This document shows, in pieces, positions 1-10,065 of a stretch of 64,000 bases of DNA. The notes under the pieces were generated by a model. That model did no database searches, was not told where the DNA came from, and worked only from the letters and a program-made list of their open reading frames with translations. Source of the DNA: Tenggerimyces flavus (lineage in GTDB: Bacteria; Actinomycetota; Actinomycetes; Propionibacteriales; Actinopolymorphaceae); the NCBI RefSeq assembly GCF_016907715.1, contig NZ_JAFBCM010000001.1:5704001-5768000 (forward strand), given 5' to 3'. Numbering within the stretch: the stretch's first letter is position 1; each line of letters begins with the position of its first letter. Position numbers and translations under genes: made by a program.

Positions 1-1012
1 CGGCGGTCAGGTCGTAGTTGTCGTCGGCGTCGATCTGCTCGTCGGTGAAGTGCAGGTTGGTCCGCTTCTGCAGGATGATCTTCGTCCCCACCCGGGTCCG
101 CCAGCCGGCCTTGCCGCCGCTGACCGGGATGGTCTTGGCGAGCTTGCCGTTGACGTACGACCGCAGGTGGTGGTCGCTCAGGTTGACCTTGTGGATCACC
201 GAGCGGCCGATGCTGAAGTGCTTGACCTTGTTCTTGATGCCCCAGTCGCCCTCACCGGACGGCACGCCCTTGAGGTCGACGTGCACGGAGACGTCGGTGA
301 ACGCCGGCCAGTACGACTTCGGCCGCCAGTGCACTTCCTCGTCGCCGAACCAGCGCCAAGCGCCCTCGACCGGCTTGGACGTCACGACCTTGAGCTTCTT
401 CTCGACGCCCGCCTTGTTCTCGACGTCGTCGCTGAACTTGATCACGATCGGCATCCCGACGCCGACGGTCTGGCCGTCCGGCTCGATGTTGGTCTCGAGC
501 ACGTCGCTCTTGGAGACGTCCATCGTGGTGAACGAGTTCGACGCCGAGGTCGCCAGCCCCTCCGCGTCGACAGCGGTCGCCGCGACCTGGTACGTGGCCT
601 CCTCGGACAGTCCGTCGGTGGACGTCCAGGTGCTCTTGGTCGGGTTGAGCTGACCAGCGAGCGTCTCACCCTTGGCGTCCTTGACGCTGACCTTGGTCAG
701 CTCTCCGCCGATCACACTGACCGTGACGGGCGTGTCGAGCTCGACTTCGGACGCTCCGGTCGCCGGCTTGATCTCGATCTTCGCCTTCGGGCTCGGCTTG
801 GGCTGCGGCGGAGCCTCGGAAGGCTCCTCCTGCTCGCCACCGTCTTCCGAACCGCTGCTGCCCCCGGCCCCCTGCGTCGGTCCCGACGTACCCGAGGCGA
901 TCGGAGACCCGTTCCCCCCGGAACATCCGGCCAACAGCATCGCACCCGCGGCGATGGCCGCGAGCAAACCCACGAGACCCCGCGTGGCGGGCGATGCCCC
1001 CCGCACCAACAT
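1..1012 (-). CDS. L,D-transpeptidase lipoprotein, Ig-like and YkuD type (3' part outside window)
   Basis: Cell-wall enzyme that makes 3-3 cross-links in peptidoglycan, acting outside the membrane. The ATG at 1012 follows an AGGGAG ribosome site. The protein opens with a signal peptide ending in the lipobox LLAGC, then a Ser/Gly/Pro-rich linker, then Ig-like segments (about residues 55-250) that lead into the start of a YkuD fold, seen as the segment containing VNLSDHHLRSYVNGK and KTIPVSGG. This matches mycobacterial LdtMt2-like enzymes with two Ig-like domains before the catalytic domain. The catalytic HGT and SHGC motifs would lie beyond the window edge, so activity cannot be judged. About 148 bp separate it from ctaF upstream, enough for its own promoter. 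Confidence 0.85.
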   Translation of the reverse strand, partial: MLVRGASPATRGLVGLLAAIAAGAMLLAGCSGGNGSPIASGTSGPTQGAGGSSGSEDGGEQEEPSEAPPQPKPSPKAKIEIKPATGASEVELDTPVTVSVIGGELTKVSVKDAKGETLAGQLNPTKSTWTSTDGLSEEATYQVAATAVDAEGLATSASNSFTTMDVSKSDVLETNIEPDGQTVGVGMPIVIKFSDDVENKAGVEKKLKVVTSKPVEGAWRWFGDEEVHWRPKSYWPAFTDVSVHVDLKGVPSGEGDWGIKNKVKHFSIGRSVIHKVNLSDHHLRSYVNGKLAKTIPVSGGKAGWRTRVGTKIILQKRTNLHFTDEQIDADDNYDLTA

Positions 1013-1160
1013 TCGACTCTCCCTGCATCCGAGCGCTTGATGTGCCCTACATGTAAGAACGACGCCTTGACTCGGAGAGAAGTTGCACGTCATTCCCCAT
1101 GAACTCACCTAGCCTACCGGTTGTCACCGACAGTAAGGCGTAGCGGCACGTTTCCGCGGC

Positions 1161-1556
1161 TCAGTGCGCGTGGGCGCCTCGGTAGTACTCGAACACGAAG
1201 CCGAGCAGGGTCACGATGCCGAACGCGGCGCCGATCAGGAACAGCCACCAGCCGAACACGATGCCGAGCACGGTCACGGCGAACGACAGGGCGGTGAACA
1301 GCGGCCACCAGCTGTGCGGGCTGAAGAACCCGATCTCGCCGGCGCCCTCCTCGATCTCGGCGTCCTTCTGGTCCTCCGGCCGCGGCTGGATCCGGCGCGC
1401 GGTGATGAACGCGTAGAACGTCACCAGCGTGGCCAGCCCGAACGTGAGGACCAGCGCGCTCGTACCGGTCGGGTCCTTCGACATGAACCAGTACACCGGC
1501 GTCACGATCACCAGGAACGCCGCCAGGATAGCGAAGATCAGGCCTTCGACCTTCAC
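1161..1556 (-). CDS. ctaF: Cytochrome c oxidase subunit IV, actinobacterial type
   Basis: Small membrane subunit of the aa3 terminal oxidase found in Actinobacteria. The 131-residue protein shows four hydrophobic helices (about residues 5-25, 35-52, 84-105, 108-125) with a charged loop [15 protein letters not shown] between the two pairs, as in the CtaF family. Its ATG overlaps the ctaD stop codon by 4 bp (1553-1556), indicating translational coupling as the last gene of ctaC-ctaD-ctaF. The usual length of the family is 130-140 residues. Identification rests on both sequence pattern and operon position. Confidence 0.93.
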   Translation of the reverse strand: MKVEGLIFAILAAFLVIVTPVYWFMSKDPTGTSALVLTFGLATLVTFYAFITARRIQPRPEDQKDAEIEEGAGEIGFFSPHSWWPLFTALSFAVTVLGIVFGWWLFLIGAAFGIVTLLGFVFEYYRGAHAH

Positions 1557-3331
1557 GACCGGTCCTCCTTCTCGGCGAGGTTCTCCTGTGCGACCTCGCG
1601 CTTGCCTGCCCGGTCGGGTACGTCGATGTCAGGCTGGGCCGCGTCCTCGAGCTCCAGCAGCGCGATCTCCGGATGCCGGAGGTCGAACGCCGGGCTCTCG
1701 GACCGGATCCGCGGCATCGAGGTGAAGTTGTGCCGTGGCGGTGGGCTGGACGTCGCCCATTCCAGCGACCGGCCCCAACCCCACGGGTCGTCGACCTCGA
1801 CCTTGGGCGTACGCCACGAGCGGACCACGTTCAGGATGAACGGCAACGTGGACATGCCCAGCAGGAACGCGCCGATCGTCGAGACCGTGTTGAGCGTCGT
1901 GTAGCCGTCCTCCACCTGGTAGTCGGCGATCCGTCGGGGCATGCCCTCGGCGCCAAGCCAGTGCTGGATGAGGAACGTGGTGTGGAAGCCGATGAACAAC
2001 GTCCAGAAGTGGATCTTGCCTAGCGTCTCGTCGAGCATCCGGCCGGTCATCTTCGGCCACCAGAAGTAGAACCCGGCGAACATCGCGAACACGACCGTGC
2101 CGAACACCACGTAGTGGAAGTGCGCGACGACGAAGTACGTGTCGGAGACGTGGAAGTCCAATGGCGGCGACGCGAGGATGATGCCGGTCAGCCCGCCGAA
2201 CAGGAACGTGACGAGGAAGCCGATCGACCACAGCATCGGGGTCTCGAACGTCAACGACCCTCGCCACATCGTGCCTATCCAGTTGAAGAACTTCACACCG
2301 GTAGGCACCGCGATGAGGAACGTCATGAACGAGAAGAACGGTAAGTTGACGCTCCCCGTGACGAACATGTGGTGGGCCCACACCGCGAGCGACAGCGCCG
2401 CGATCGAGAGCGTCGCGAGCACCATGCCGGTGTAGCCGAACAGCGGCTTGCGGCTGAACACCGGCAGGATCTCGGTGATGATGCCGAAGAACGGTAACGC
2501 GATGATGTAGACCTCTGGGTGCCCGAAGAACCAGAACAGGTGCTGCCAGAGCAGCGCTCCCCCGTTCGCCGGGTCGAAGATGTGGGCGCCGAGCCGGCGG
2601 TCCGCCTCGAGCATCAGCAGCGCGCCGGCGAGGATCGGGAACGCGACGAGCACCAGGATGCTGGTCACCAGCACGTTCCAGGTGAAGATCGGCATCCGGA
2701 ACATCGTCATGCCGGGCGCCCGCATGCAGAAGATCGTGGTGACGAAGTTGACGCCACCGAGGATCGTGCCCAGACCGGCGAGGTAGAGGCCCATCACCCA
2801 CAGGTCGCCGCCGACGCCTGGTGAACGTACGCCATCCGACAGCGGGGTGTACGCGGTCCAGCCGAAGTCGGCCGCGCCGCCCGGGGTGAGGAAGCCGGAC
2901 AGCACGATGAGGCCGCCGAACAGGAACAGCCAGTAGCTGAACATGTTCAGGCGTGGGAACGCGACGTCGGGCGAGCCGATCTGCAGCGGCATGATCACGT
3001 TCGCGAACCCGACGAACAGCGGCGTCGCGAACAGCAGCAGCATGATCGTGCCGTGCATGGTGAAGAGCTGGTTGAAGATCTCCTCACCCTTCTGGGCGCC
3101 GAGAACCTGCATGCCGGGCTGAGCGAGCTCGCTCCGCATGATCAGCGCCATGATGCCGCCGATGATGAAGAACCCGAACGAAGTCATCAGGTAGAGGTGA
3201 CCGATCACCTTGTGGTCGGTGGTGGTCAGCCAGTTGACGACGATCGTTCCGATGCGGCGCTTGCGGGCAGGCAGCGCTTCGGTGGCTGCGCCTGCCCCTC
3301 CGGCGCCTGGGCGGTCACTGAGGATTGTCAT
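1553..3331 (-). CDS. ctaD: Cytochrome c oxidase subunit I (aa3 type)
   Basis: Catalytic heme-copper subunit that reduces O2 to water and pumps protons across the plasma membrane. The 592-residue protein has the usual 12 transmembrane helices, the CuB/heme a3 segment [13 protein letters not shown] with the cross-linked His and Tyr, the two-His segment WAHHMF, and the low-spin/high-spin heme ligands in [13 protein letters not shown]. It starts with ATG at 3331, overlapping the ctaC stop by 4 bp, and ends overlapping ctaF. The final 50 residues form a charged cytoplasmic tail. Subunit III (ctaE) is not in the window; in actinobacteria it usually lies with the qcr genes. Confidence 0.97.
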   Translation of the reverse strand: MTILSDRPGAGGAGAATEALPARKRRIGTIVVNWLTTTDHKVIGHLYLMTSFGFFIIGGIMALIMRSELAQPGMQVLGAQKGEEIFNQLFTMHGTIMLLLFATPLFVGFANVIMPLQIGSPDVAFPRLNMFSYWLFLFGGLIVLSGFLTPGGAADFGWTAYTPLSDGVRSPGVGGDLWVMGLYLAGLGTILGGVNFVTTIFCMRAPGMTMFRMPIFTWNVLVTSILVLVAFPILAGALLMLEADRRLGAHIFDPANGGALLWQHLFWFFGHPEVYIIALPFFGIITEILPVFSRKPLFGYTGMVLATLSIAALSLAVWAHHMFVTGSVNLPFFSFMTFLIAVPTGVKFFNWIGTMWRGSLTFETPMLWSIGFLVTFLFGGLTGIILASPPLDFHVSDTYFVVAHFHYVVFGTVVFAMFAGFYFWWPKMTGRMLDETLGKIHFWTLFIGFHTTFLIQHWLGAEGMPRRIADYQVEDGYTTLNTVSTIGAFLLGMSTLPFILNVVRSWRTPKVEVDDPWGWGRSLEWATSSPPPRHNFTSMPRIRSESPAFDLRHPEIALLELEDAAQPDIDVPDRAGKREVAQENLAEKEDRS

Positions 3332-4218
3332 CGGGCTTCACCCTCCGCGTCCGCGTCGACTCCGACCTGCTCCCTGGAGGTGTCGCTGCCCTCCGCCAGG
3401 CCGGTCTGGCCCGCCGAGCGCAGCTCCTGCAGGTGCGCGTCGTACTCCACCCGCGACACCACGTGCACGGTGAACAGCATCCGCGCGTGCTGGTAGCCAC
3501 ACAGCTCCGCGCACTTGCCCGCGAACTCGCCTTCCTTCGTCGCGGTGAACTCGTAGGTGTTCACCTTGCCCGGGATCACGTCCATCTTGAACAGGAACGC
3601 GGGCACGAAGAAGGAGTGGATGACGTCCGGGGTGCTGAGGCGTACCTGGACGGGCTCGTTCACCGGGAGGTACAGCGTCGGCAGGTGCTCCGGCGTGCCG
3701 GTCTCCCAGACCGCTTCCTCCGGCAGCTCGCCGTTGGCGCGGTAGTTGAACGTCCAGCTCCACTGCTGCCCGACGACGTCGAGGACGTGCTCCGGCGGGT
3801 TCTGCGTGTCCATCTTGAGGATCGCGGTCTGGTCGCGCGCGGTGAAGAAGAACAGCACGGCGACCATGATCAGCGGGATGCCGAAGTACAGCGCCTCGAT
3901 GGGCAGGTGCTCGCGGAACTGCGGCGGAATCCGATCGGACTTCTTCCGGTAGGCGATGACCGCCCAGATGATCAGGCCCCAGACCACGACACCGACGGCA
4001 AGAGCGGCGATCCACGCGCCCTGCCACAAGCTCAGCGTGTGCCCGGCCCGGTCAGTTGCCGGCTCCGGCAGTCCCAGGCGTACCACTTCGTCTCTCGAGC
4101 AACCGCTGAGGACGAGCAGTGCGGTACCCGCGAGCGCCAGGAGAGCTCGCCGCGAACCCTTCAGGCGCGGCGGGCGGTCGCCAGCGTTCGAACCCACTTC
4201 GACGCCTTTCTCCCTCAC
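3328..4218 (-). CDS. ctaC: Cytochrome c oxidase subunit II, lipoprotein
   Basis: Carries the CuA centre that accepts electrons from the bcc complex and passes them to CtaD. The N-terminus has a signal peptide with lipobox LVLSGC near residue 40, so processed protein is probably lipid-anchored, followed by two transmembrane helices ([21 protein letters not shown] and the segment [12 protein letters not shown]). The CuA ligands are visible in the run [12 protein letters not shown] near residue 245, with the distal His in VIHSFFVP. It is the first gene of the ctaC-ctaD-ctaF operon. A 249-bp upstream gap holds a hairpin that probably ends the preceding gene, so the operon promoter should lie between that hairpin and 4218. 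Confidence 0.96.
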   Translation of the reverse strand: MREKGVEVGSNAGDRPPRLKGSRRALLALAGTALLVLSGCSRDEVVRLGLPEPATDRAGHTLSLWQGAWIAALAVGVVVWGLIIWAVIAYRKKSDRIPPQFREHLPIEALYFGIPLIMVAVLFFFTARDQTAILKMDTQNPPEHVLDVVGQQWSWTFNYRANGELPEEAVWETGTPEHLPTLYLPVNEPVQVRLSTPDVIHSFFVPAFLFKMDVIPGKVNTYEFTATKEGEFAGKCAELCGYQHARMLFTVHVVSRVEYDAHLQELRSAGQTGLAEGSDTSREQVGVDADAEGEAR

Positions 4219-4388
4219 GTGACCCTCGGCGCGTGTCGGCCCAGGAGGTCGTTCCAGCGATCAGCACCCTACTCCCAGCACGGCTGGCGTCAGCCGCGAC
4301 CCTAGGGGTGTCGCGAACGGATTCGATCAAGGTTCTGGCTGGTGTGACCTGGGCCACGTCGGAGGGCTTCGCCGACTCGCCTGACGAC

Positions 4389-4432
4389 TTGTTGGACAGA
4401 TCTCGGCCTCTATCCCGACATCTGTCCAACAA
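4389..4432 (-). terminator. Hairpin between lipoprotein gene and ctaC
   Basis: Perfect 13-bp inverted repeat: TTGTTGGACAGAT at 4389-4401 and ATCTGTCCAACAA at 4420-4432, with an 18-nt spacer. It lies 36 bp beyond the stop of the minus-strand lipoprotein gene and about 170 bp before ctaC, the expected place for a terminator. It has no U-run, and actinobacterial terminators often lack one. The symmetry would also suit a dimeric repressor site for ctaC, so the role is inferred. Confidence 0.5.
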
Positions 4433-4467
4433 CTCAACGCAGGAGGACGTGCTTGGGGTGGCGGGGC

Positions 4468-4962
4468 TTAGCCCGTGACCTTGATCGGCTTGGCCGTTCC
4501 GCCATCCGTCAAAGGCCGGGAGCCGAGCGGGGTCTCCAGCGTCACCGCGGTCGTCTTGAGCTCGACCATGTCGACGCAGGCGATCGACTCGTCCGCCTTG
4601 GCCGGCGGCTTGCGGAGCAGACGCACCGAGACGCCCGACGCGTTCTGCGAGACGTCGGCCTTGTCCAGCGACCCGTGGCAGGCCTCCGGCCCGATGTAGT
4701 ACGACACCGTCAGCTGCTTGCCGTCCGGAGACAGCTTCACAGCCTCGATCGGGATCGTGCCGGACAGCTTGCCGGTCTGCGGCTGGGTGGGGATCGGCTT
4801 GGCGGCCGGACTGGTCGACGAGGCGGAAGGCGACGGCGACTCGGAAGGGTCGGACGGGTTGGTCGTGGTCGTACCCGACCCGCAGGCCGAAGCGATGACC
4901 GCGACAGCCGCCAGCGAGGCGCCGAACAAGGCGGCGCGGTTCGCGAATGTGATCTGCCTCAT
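4468..4962 (-). CDS. Secreted lipoprotein of unknown function
   Basis: The 164-residue product begins MRQITFANRAALF, continues with a hydrophobic stretch and ends its signal peptide in the lipobox IASAC at about residue 27. A low-complexity Thr/Ser/Pro linker (about residues 30-55) leads to a roughly 100-residue globular part with two cysteines (in GPEACHGS and SIACVDM) that could form a disulfide outside the cell. No family was recognised. It is divergent from adoK with 107 bp between the two start codons. The small size and lack of catalytic motifs argue for a binding or structural role, but this is only inference. Confidence 0.7.
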   Translation of the reverse strand: MRQITFANRAALFGASLAAVAVIASACGSGTTTTNPSDPSESPSPSASSTSPAAKPIPTQPQTGKLSGTIPIEAVKLSPDGKQLTVSYYIGPEACHGSLDKADVSQNASGVSVRLLRKPPAKADESIACVDMVELKTTAVTLETPLGSRPLTDGGTAKPIKVTG

Positions 4963-5069
4963 GGCGCTCGGACGCTTCCCTTCCCTTTGCGGTTCCGCGA
5001 ACGTCAGCCCGTACGCTGAACCGTTACCTTCTCTTCGATTGCCAGGCGACAGACTAAAGGGGTCTTTTC

Positions 5070-6056
5070 GTGCGAATTGCGGTGACCGGCTCCATCGCGA
5101 CCGACCATCTGATGAACTTCGACGGTCGGTTCAAGGACTCCCTGGTCGTGGATCAGCTCGACAAGATCTCGCTGTCGTTCCTCGTCGAGGACCTCCGCAT
5201 CCACCGCGGCGGCACCGCGGCGAACATCGCGTTCGGCATGGGCTGCCTCGGCCTCCGCCCGATCCTGGTCGGCGCGGTCGGCGAGGACTTCGCCGACTAT
5301 CGCTCCTGGCTCGAGCGGCACAACGTCGACTGCGACTCGATCCGGGTGTCGGAGGTACGCCACACCGCCCGGTTCATCAGCACCACCGACCGGACCCAGG
5401 CGCAGATCGGCACGTTCTACACGGGCGCGATGGTCGAGGGCCGCGACATCGAGCTCGAGCCGATCGCGCAGCGCGTCGGCGGGCTCGACCTCGTGCTGAT
5501 CGGCCCGCACGACCCGGACGGCATGGCGCGCCACACCGAGGAGTGCAATCAGCGCGGCATCCCGTTCGCCGCCGACCCGTCGCAGCAGCTCGCGTTCGCC
5601 GACGGCGAGCTGATCCGCACCCTGGTGTCGGGCGCCGACTACCTGCTGACGAACGAGTACGAGGCCGCGCTCACCGAGCAGAAGACCGGCTGGTCCGAGG
5701 AGCAGATCCTGGGCGAGGTCAAGGTGCGCGTGACCACGCTCGCGGAGAAGGGCGTCCGGATCGACCGCCTCGGCGAGCCGCCCATCCACGTCGCCGCCGT
5801 GCCGGCCGAGCGCATCGCCAATCCCACCGGCGTGGGCGACGGCTTCCGCGCGGGCTTCCTCGCCGGCATCGCCTGGGGCCTCACGCTGGAACGCTCGGCC
5901 CAGGTCGGCTGCGTGCTCGCGGTGTACGTGCTGGAGATCACCGGAACGCAGGAGTACGAGCTCTCGACCAGCGGCTTCCTCGCCCGCTTCGCCGCGGCGT
6001 ACGGCGACGAGGCAGCCGCCGAGGTCGCCCCGCACGTCCAGGCCCCGCGCCCCTAG
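5070..6056 (+). CDS. adoK: Adenosine kinase, PfkB/ribokinase family
   Basis: Phosphorylates adenosine to AMP in purine salvage. The 328-residue product closely follows the pattern of Mycobacterium tuberculosis AdoK (Rv2202c), beginning MRIAVTGSIATDHLM and including LSFLVEDLRIHRGGTAANIAFG, the PfkB signature NPTGVGDGFRAGF with the catalytic Asp near residue 257, and LEITGTQEYE near the C-terminus. In M. tuberculosis the gene is also near ctaC, which supports the assignment. The start is GTG at 5070. The stop overlaps by a few bases the stop of the converging phosphotransferase gene. Confidence 0.92.
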   Translation: MRIAVTGSIATDHLMNFDGRFKDSLVVDQLDKISLSFLVEDLRIHRGGTAANIAFGMGCLGLRPILVGAVGEDFADYRSWLERHNVDCDSIRVSEVRHTARFISTTDRTQAQIGTFYTGAMVEGRDIELEPIAQRVGGLDLVLIGPHDPDGMARHTEECNQRGIPFAADPSQQLAFADGELIRTLVSGADYLLTNEYEAALTEQKTGWSEEQILGEVKVRVTTLAEKGVRIDRLGEPPIHVAAVPAERIANPTGVGDGFRAGFLAGIAWGLTLERSAQVGCVLAVYVLEITGTQEYELSTSGFLARFAAAYGDEAAAEVAPHVQAPRP

Positions 6057-6818
6057 AGCAACCGAGCCCGCTCGCCGACGATCCACGCCGCGGCCTTCAG
6101 GTAGCCAGCGGCGTGGTCCTCACGGGCGTGCACGGCGAACGCGGGGTTGCCGGCCGCCACCTCCCGGCCGATGAACGCACCCATCGACGCGAGCCGGACC
6201 ACGGCCGCGTCGACCACCGATGCGGCCGCGATGTCGAGCCCGTACGCCGAAAGAAACAGCCGCAACCGCCCGGAACGGTCGGGCTCGGCGGACCAGCCCC
6301 ACGCCGCCAGGTCGGCCGTCGGGTGGAACGGCACGAACTGGTGCGCCGCGTACGCCAGGTCCCACACCCGGGCTGGACGGTCCCGCGGTGTCCCAGTCGA
6401 TGATCCCCCGCACCTGCGTGCCGTCGAAGACGACGTTCCACGGCGCGAGGTCGTGATGCCCGATGCAGTCGTACGCCGCCGGCCGAGCGATCTCGTACGA
6501 CTGCCACACCGCGTCCGGCGACGGCACGAAGCCCACCGACGCGTCGTGCACCGCCCGGATCGCCCGCGCCACGGAGATCAACGCCTCGTCGGAACGAACC
6601 GAATCCGACAACGGCGGATAGCCCGTCGAGCCCTCGACGAACGACAACCGCTCCAAGCCGTCAGCGGTCAGGCCGAGGAAGCGCGGAGTCAGAGCACACC
6701 CCACCGCCTCGAAGTGCCGCAGCAGCTGATGGACAGCGGCACCGGAAGGCCGGCGATGCACCTCGGCACCGTGGCGGACAGGGCGGGCGAAGCGCCCGCG
6801 GTCTAGCTCGTCGACCAC
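6053..6818 (-). pseudogene. Aminoglycoside phosphotransferase-family protein, frameshifted
   Basis: Two overlapping reading frames make one APH-family protein. The first (from GTG at 6818) carries the N-lobe and the Brenner motif HHDLAPWN followed by the DFG-equivalent IIDWDTAGP. After that point the frame runs into nonsense, while a second frame (6053-6367) continues with VWDLAYAAHQFVPFHP, the normal continuation in this family. The switch is at about 6370-6382, in a run CACCCGGGC on the plus strand, where removing one base or adding two would restore the frame. Catalytic residues are intact. The gene overlaps the fucD 3' end by 16 bp. It is either a recent pseudogene or a sequencing error. 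Confidence 0.8.
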
Positions 6819-8098
6819 TCGGGACCGTCGGGGAAGCTGAAGCGGGCCAACGTCTCCGGCTTGATCTCCGCCGAGAACCCCGGCGCGGACGGCGCGCGAT
6901 AAGCACCGGCGCGCACCACGACCGGATCCACGAAGTGCTCGTGCAGGTGGTCGACGAACTCCACCACTCGGTCCGGGTGGTGCCCACCGACCGCGACCTC
7001 GTCGAACATCGCCAGGTGCTGAACGAGCTCACACAGCCCGACGCCACCAGCGTGCGGGCAGACCGGGATGCCGAACTTCGCCGCCAGCAAGAGGATCGCG
7101 ATGTTCTCGTTCACCCCACCCACGCGCGCCGCGTCCAGCTGCAGAACGTCGATCGCCTGAGCCTGCAGCAGCTGCTTGAAAACCACGCGGTTCTGCACGT
7201 GCTCCCCCGTCGCCACCCGCACCGGCGAGATCCCCGAGCGGATCGCCCGGTGCCCCAGCACGTCGTCCGGCGAGGTCGGCTCCTCCACCCACCACGGGTC
7301 GAACTCGCGCAGCCGGTCGATCCAGGCGATCGCCTGCCCGACGTCCCAGGTCTGGTTGGCGTCGACCGCGATCCGGATGTCGTTGCCCACGGCCTTCCGT
7401 GCCACCGCGAACCGCCGCCGGTCGTCGTCGAGGTCGCGGCCGACCTTGAGCTTGATCTGGGTGAAGCCCTCCTGGACCGCCTCGATCGACAGCCGCTCGA
7501 CCGTCGCGTCGTCGTACCCCAGCCAGCCGGGCGTCGTCGTGTACGCGGCGATGCCGGCCGACTCCAGCCGCGCGACCCCAGCAGCCTTGGCTGGCTCACC
7601 GGCGCGCAGCAGGTCCAGCGCCTCGTCCGACGTCAGAGCGTCGGACAGGTACCGCCAGTCGACCAGCGACACGACCTGCTCCGGCGTGAAGTCGGAAAGC
7701 AGTTTCCAGACCGGCTTGCCCGCGCGCTTCGCCGCCAGATCCCAGACAGCGTTGACGACCGCGCCGATCGCCATGTGCATGATGCCCTTCTCGGGCCCCA
7801 GCCAGCGGAACTGCGAGTCGTGCGTCAGGTCCCGGTACAGCAGGCCGAGATCGGAGCAGATGTCCTCGACAGAACGGCCCACCACGTACGGCACCAGCGC
7901 GCGGATCGCCTGACACTGGATCTCGTTCCCGCGACCGATCGTGAACGCGAACCCGTGCCCGTCCGGCCCGTCGGTCGTGCGCAGGATCACGTACGCGGCC
8001 GAATAGTCGGGATCGGGGTTCATCGCGTCGGAACCGTGCAGACCTAACGAGGTCGGAAACCGGAGGTCCACCACGTCGACGGCTTCGATCTTGGTCAC
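6803..8098 (-). CDS. L-fuconate dehydratase (enolase superfamily)
   Basis: Dehydrates L-fuconate to 2-keto-3-deoxy-L-fuconate. Over nearly its whole length the protein resembles human ENOSF1 and bacterial Fuc[28 protein letters not shown]-like [20 protein letters not shown], the KVK-type catalytic pair in IKLKVG, metal ligands in [20 protein letters not shown] and [13 protein letters not shown], and [18 protein letters not shown] chose the GTG at 8098 ([10 protein letters not shown]), giving 431 residues; GTG codons at 8104 and 8107 are alternatives. The open frame extends far upstream but without homology. It is divergent from the aldose dehydrogenase and lactonase genes, which supply its substrate. 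Confidence 0.93.
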   Translation of the reverse strand: MTKIEAVDVVDLRFPTSLGLHGSDAMNPDPDYSAAYVILRTTDGPDGHGFAFTIGRGNEIQCQAIRALVPYVVGRSVEDICSDLGLLYRDLTHDSQFRWLGPEKGIMHMAIGAVVNAVWDLAAKRAGKPVWKLLSDFTPEQVVSLVDWRYLSDALTSDEALDLLRAGEPAKAAGVARLESAGIAAYTTTPGWLGYDDATVERLSIEAVQEGFTQIKLKVGRDLDDDRRRFAVARKAVGNDIRIAVDANQTWDVGQAIAWIDRLREFDPWWVEEPTSPDDVLGHRAIRSGISPVRVATGEHVQNRVVFKQLLQAQAIDVLQLDAARVGGVNENIAILLLAAKFGIPVCPHAGGVGLCELVQHLAMFDEVAVGGHHPDRVVEFVDHLHEHFVDPVVVRAGAYRAPSAPGFSAEIKPETLARFSFPDGPEWSTS

Positions 8099-8194
8099 GG
8101 GCACCACTGTATTGGTCCGCTCCGACCTCTCGGTCGAGTCGGAGCTTGGCCGATCCCTGTAAGCGCCATCGGCGGGCGCCAGATCGCTGGATAA

Positions 8195-8203
8195 GGTCAG
8201 ACC
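8195..8203. promoter_or_regulatory. Possible GntR/FadR-type operator between divergent fucose genes
   Basis: The sequence GGTCAGACC, flanked as AAGGTCAGACCAAT, is a 4-1-4 palindrome of the kind bound by FadR-subfamily GntR regulators (TGGTCnGACCA). It sits in the 141-bp gap between the fuconate dehydratase start and the aldose dehydrogenase start, 37 bp before the latter. A further ATTGGTC half site lies at 8111-8117. No GntR gene is present in the window, so the regulator is unknown. Confidence 0.3.
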
Positions 8204-8239
8204 AATCGGTCGGTCGGCAACAACGCAGGAGGCTCCAGG

Positions 8240-9214
8240 ATGGGCGGACGATCCACGGAACGGCGCCGGCTCGGCGGCAGTGCCGTCGAGGTCACTCAAC
8301 TCGGTCTCGGCACCGCTCCCCTCGGTGGTCTGTTCACCCACGTGGAGGACGACGTCGCCACCGCGGTCGTACGGACCGCGCTCGACGCCGGCCTCGGGTA
8401 CGTCGACACCGCTCCCCTCTACGGCCACGGCACCGCCGAGCGCCGGGTCGGCGCCGCGCTCGCCGGCGTGGACCGGAGCAGGTTCGTGCTCTCCTCCAAG
8501 GTCGGCCGGCTGATCGTCGACAACCCCGCCGGGAACGCCGACGGCTATGTGGACCGCGAAGCGACCGAGGCGACGTTCGACTACAGCCGCGACGGGATCC
8601 ACCGCTCGCTGGAGGAGAGCCTCGTACGGCTGGGCCTCGACTCCGTCGACATCCTCTACATCCACGACCCCGACGACCACGAGGACGAGGCGCTCACCGT
8701 CGCCTACCCCGCCCTGAACGAGTTGCGCGATCAGGGCGTCGTCAAGGCCATCGGCGTCGGCATGAACCAGTCCCGCATCCCCACCCGGTTCGTCCGCGAG
8801 ACCGATGTCAACGCCGTCTTGCTCGCCGGCCGCTACACGTTGCTCGACCAGTCAGGCAACGAGGATCTCCTCCCCGCCTGCCTCGAGCGAGGCGCCTCCG
8901 TTGTCATCGGTGGCGTCTACAACTCAGGCCTGCTTGCCGATCCGAAACCCGGCGCCACCTACGACTATGCCGAGGCCCCACCAGCGTTGGTCGAACGCGC
9001 TCAGGAGCTCGGCGAGATCTGCGCGAGCCACGGCGTACCGCTCAAGGCCGCCGCGATCCAGTTCCCGCTCGCGCACCCGGCCGTCGCGACCGTCCTCACC
9101 GGAGCGCGCTCGGTCGACGAGCTCGACGAGAACATCACGATGATGGAGTACACGATCCCCGACGCGCTCTGGTCCGACCTCGCCGCCGCCGGAGCCGCGC
9201 GCCATGCCGGCTGA
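8240..9214 (+). CDS. Aldo/keto reductase, probable L-fucose (D-threo-aldose) 1-dehydrogenase
   Basis: Probable first enzyme of oxidative L-fucose breakdown, turning L-fucose into L-fuconolactone with NAD(P)+. The 324-residue protein is an aldo/keto reductase: [15 protein letters not shown] at the first strand, catalytic Asp and Tyr in [10 protein letters not shown], Lys in LSSKVGRL, and the cofactor strand [15 protein letters not shown] typical of the D-threo-aldose 1-dehydrogenase branch. A GGAGG site precedes the ATG at 8240. It overlaps the next gene, a lactonase, by 11 bp and lies opposite L-fuconate dehydratase, which is the main reason to name fucose as substrate; other 6-deoxy or D-arabinose-type sugars remain possible. 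Confidence 0.82.
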   Translation: MGGRSTERRRLGGSAVEVTQLGLGTAPLGGLFTHVEDDVATAVVRTALDAGLGYVDTAPLYGHGTAERRVGAALAGVDRSRFVLSSKVGRLIVDNPAGNADGYVDREATEATFDYSRDGIHRSLEESLVRLGLDSVDILYIHDPDDHEDEALTVAYPALNELRDQGVVKAIGVGMNQSRIPTRFVRETDVNAVLLAGRYTLLDQSGNEDLLPACLERGASVVIGGVYNSGLLADPKPGATYDYAEAPPALVERAQELGEICASHGVPLKAAAIQFPLAHPAVATVLTGARSVDELDENITMMEYTIPDALWSDLAAAGAARHAG

Positions 9215-10052
9215 CGACAACGGTCGTGTCGACGTCCACCACCACGTCTGGCCGGAGCCGGAGCCGTGGATGGACGCGCCGGAGCTGGCGCCGATCCGGC
9301 GCCCGTTCGGCGTCGACGACCTCGAGCCGCTCGCCAAGGCCGCGAACGTCACCGCGACCGTGCTCGTCCAGACCCAGAGCTCGGTCGAGCAGACCCGCGC
9401 GTTCCTCGCGCTCGCCGACAGCAGCGACTTGGTCGCGGGCGTCACCGGCTGGCTCGACCTCACCGCGCCGGACTTCGCCGACCAGCTCTCGGCGTTGCGC
9501 GCCGAGCCGAACGGACGCTGGTTGCGCGGAGTCCGGCACCAGGTGCAGGACGAGCCCGATCCCGAGTGGTTGAACCGCCCGGACGTACTCCGAGGTCTGC
9601 GCGCCCTGTGGCAGCCCGGCATGTTGTACGAGCTGCTCACCAAGCCGCCGCAGCTGCCGGCCGCCCTGCGGACGGTCGCCGAGCTCCCGGAACTGCCGTT
9701 CGTCCTCGACCACTGCTCGAAGCCGCTGATCGCGAGCGGCGAGCTGGAGCCGTGGGCCGCGCAGATCCGTGAGCTGGGCAGCTACCCGAACGTCACCTGC
9801 AAGCTGTCCGGTCTCGTCACCGAAGCCGACTGGGCGCACTGGACCGTCGCCGACCTACAGCCGTACGTCGACGTCGTGCTCGAGGCGTTCGGACCGGACA
9901 GGGTGATGTTCGGCTCGGACTGGCCGGTGTGCCTGCTCGCGTCGTCGTACGCCGACTGGGTCGCGGCCGCCGAGCAGCTCACCGCCGGGCTGTCGGAGTC
10001 CGAACGGGAAGCCGTCTTCGGCGGCACCGCGCGCCGCGTCTATGCCCTTTAG
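9204..10052 (+). CDS. Amidohydrolase-2 family lactonase (probable L-fuconolactonase)
   Basis: Probably hydrolyses L-fuconolactone to L-fuconate. The 282-residue TIM-barrel metal hydrolase has the family landmarks: the HxH motif in RVDVHHHVWPEP, His in FVLDHCSKPLI, the strand NVTCKLSGLVTEADW, and the metal-binding Asp in RVMFGSDWPVC. The start at 9204 overlaps the dehydrogenase stop, indicating coupling. With the dehydrogenase before it and the divergent dehydratase it gives the three-step path fucose to fuconolactone to fuconate to 2-keto-3-deoxyfuconate. The enzyme for the next step (dehydrogenase or aldolase) is not in the window. Confidence 0.85.
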   Translation: MPADDNGRVDVHHHVWPEPEPWMDAPELAPIRRPFGVDDLEPLAKAANVTATVLVQTQSSVEQTRAFLALADSSDLVAGVTGWLDLTAPDFADQLSALRAEPNGRWLRGVRHQVQDEPDPEWLNRPDVLRGLRALWQPGMLYELLTKPPQLPAALRTVAELPELPFVLDHCSKPLIASGELEPWAAQIRELGSYPNVTCKLSGLVTEADWAHWTVADLQPYVDVVLEAFGPDRVMFGSDWPVCLLASSYADWVAAAEQLTAGLSESEREAVFGGTARRVYAL

Positions 10053-10065
10053 GGAGAACAGAAAA

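Noticed and set aside
8099-8680. N-terminal extension of L-fuconate dehydratase
   Set aside because: The extension covers the intergenic promoter region and part of the divergent dehydrogenase gene and has no similarity to the family; the family N-terminus fits GTG 8098.
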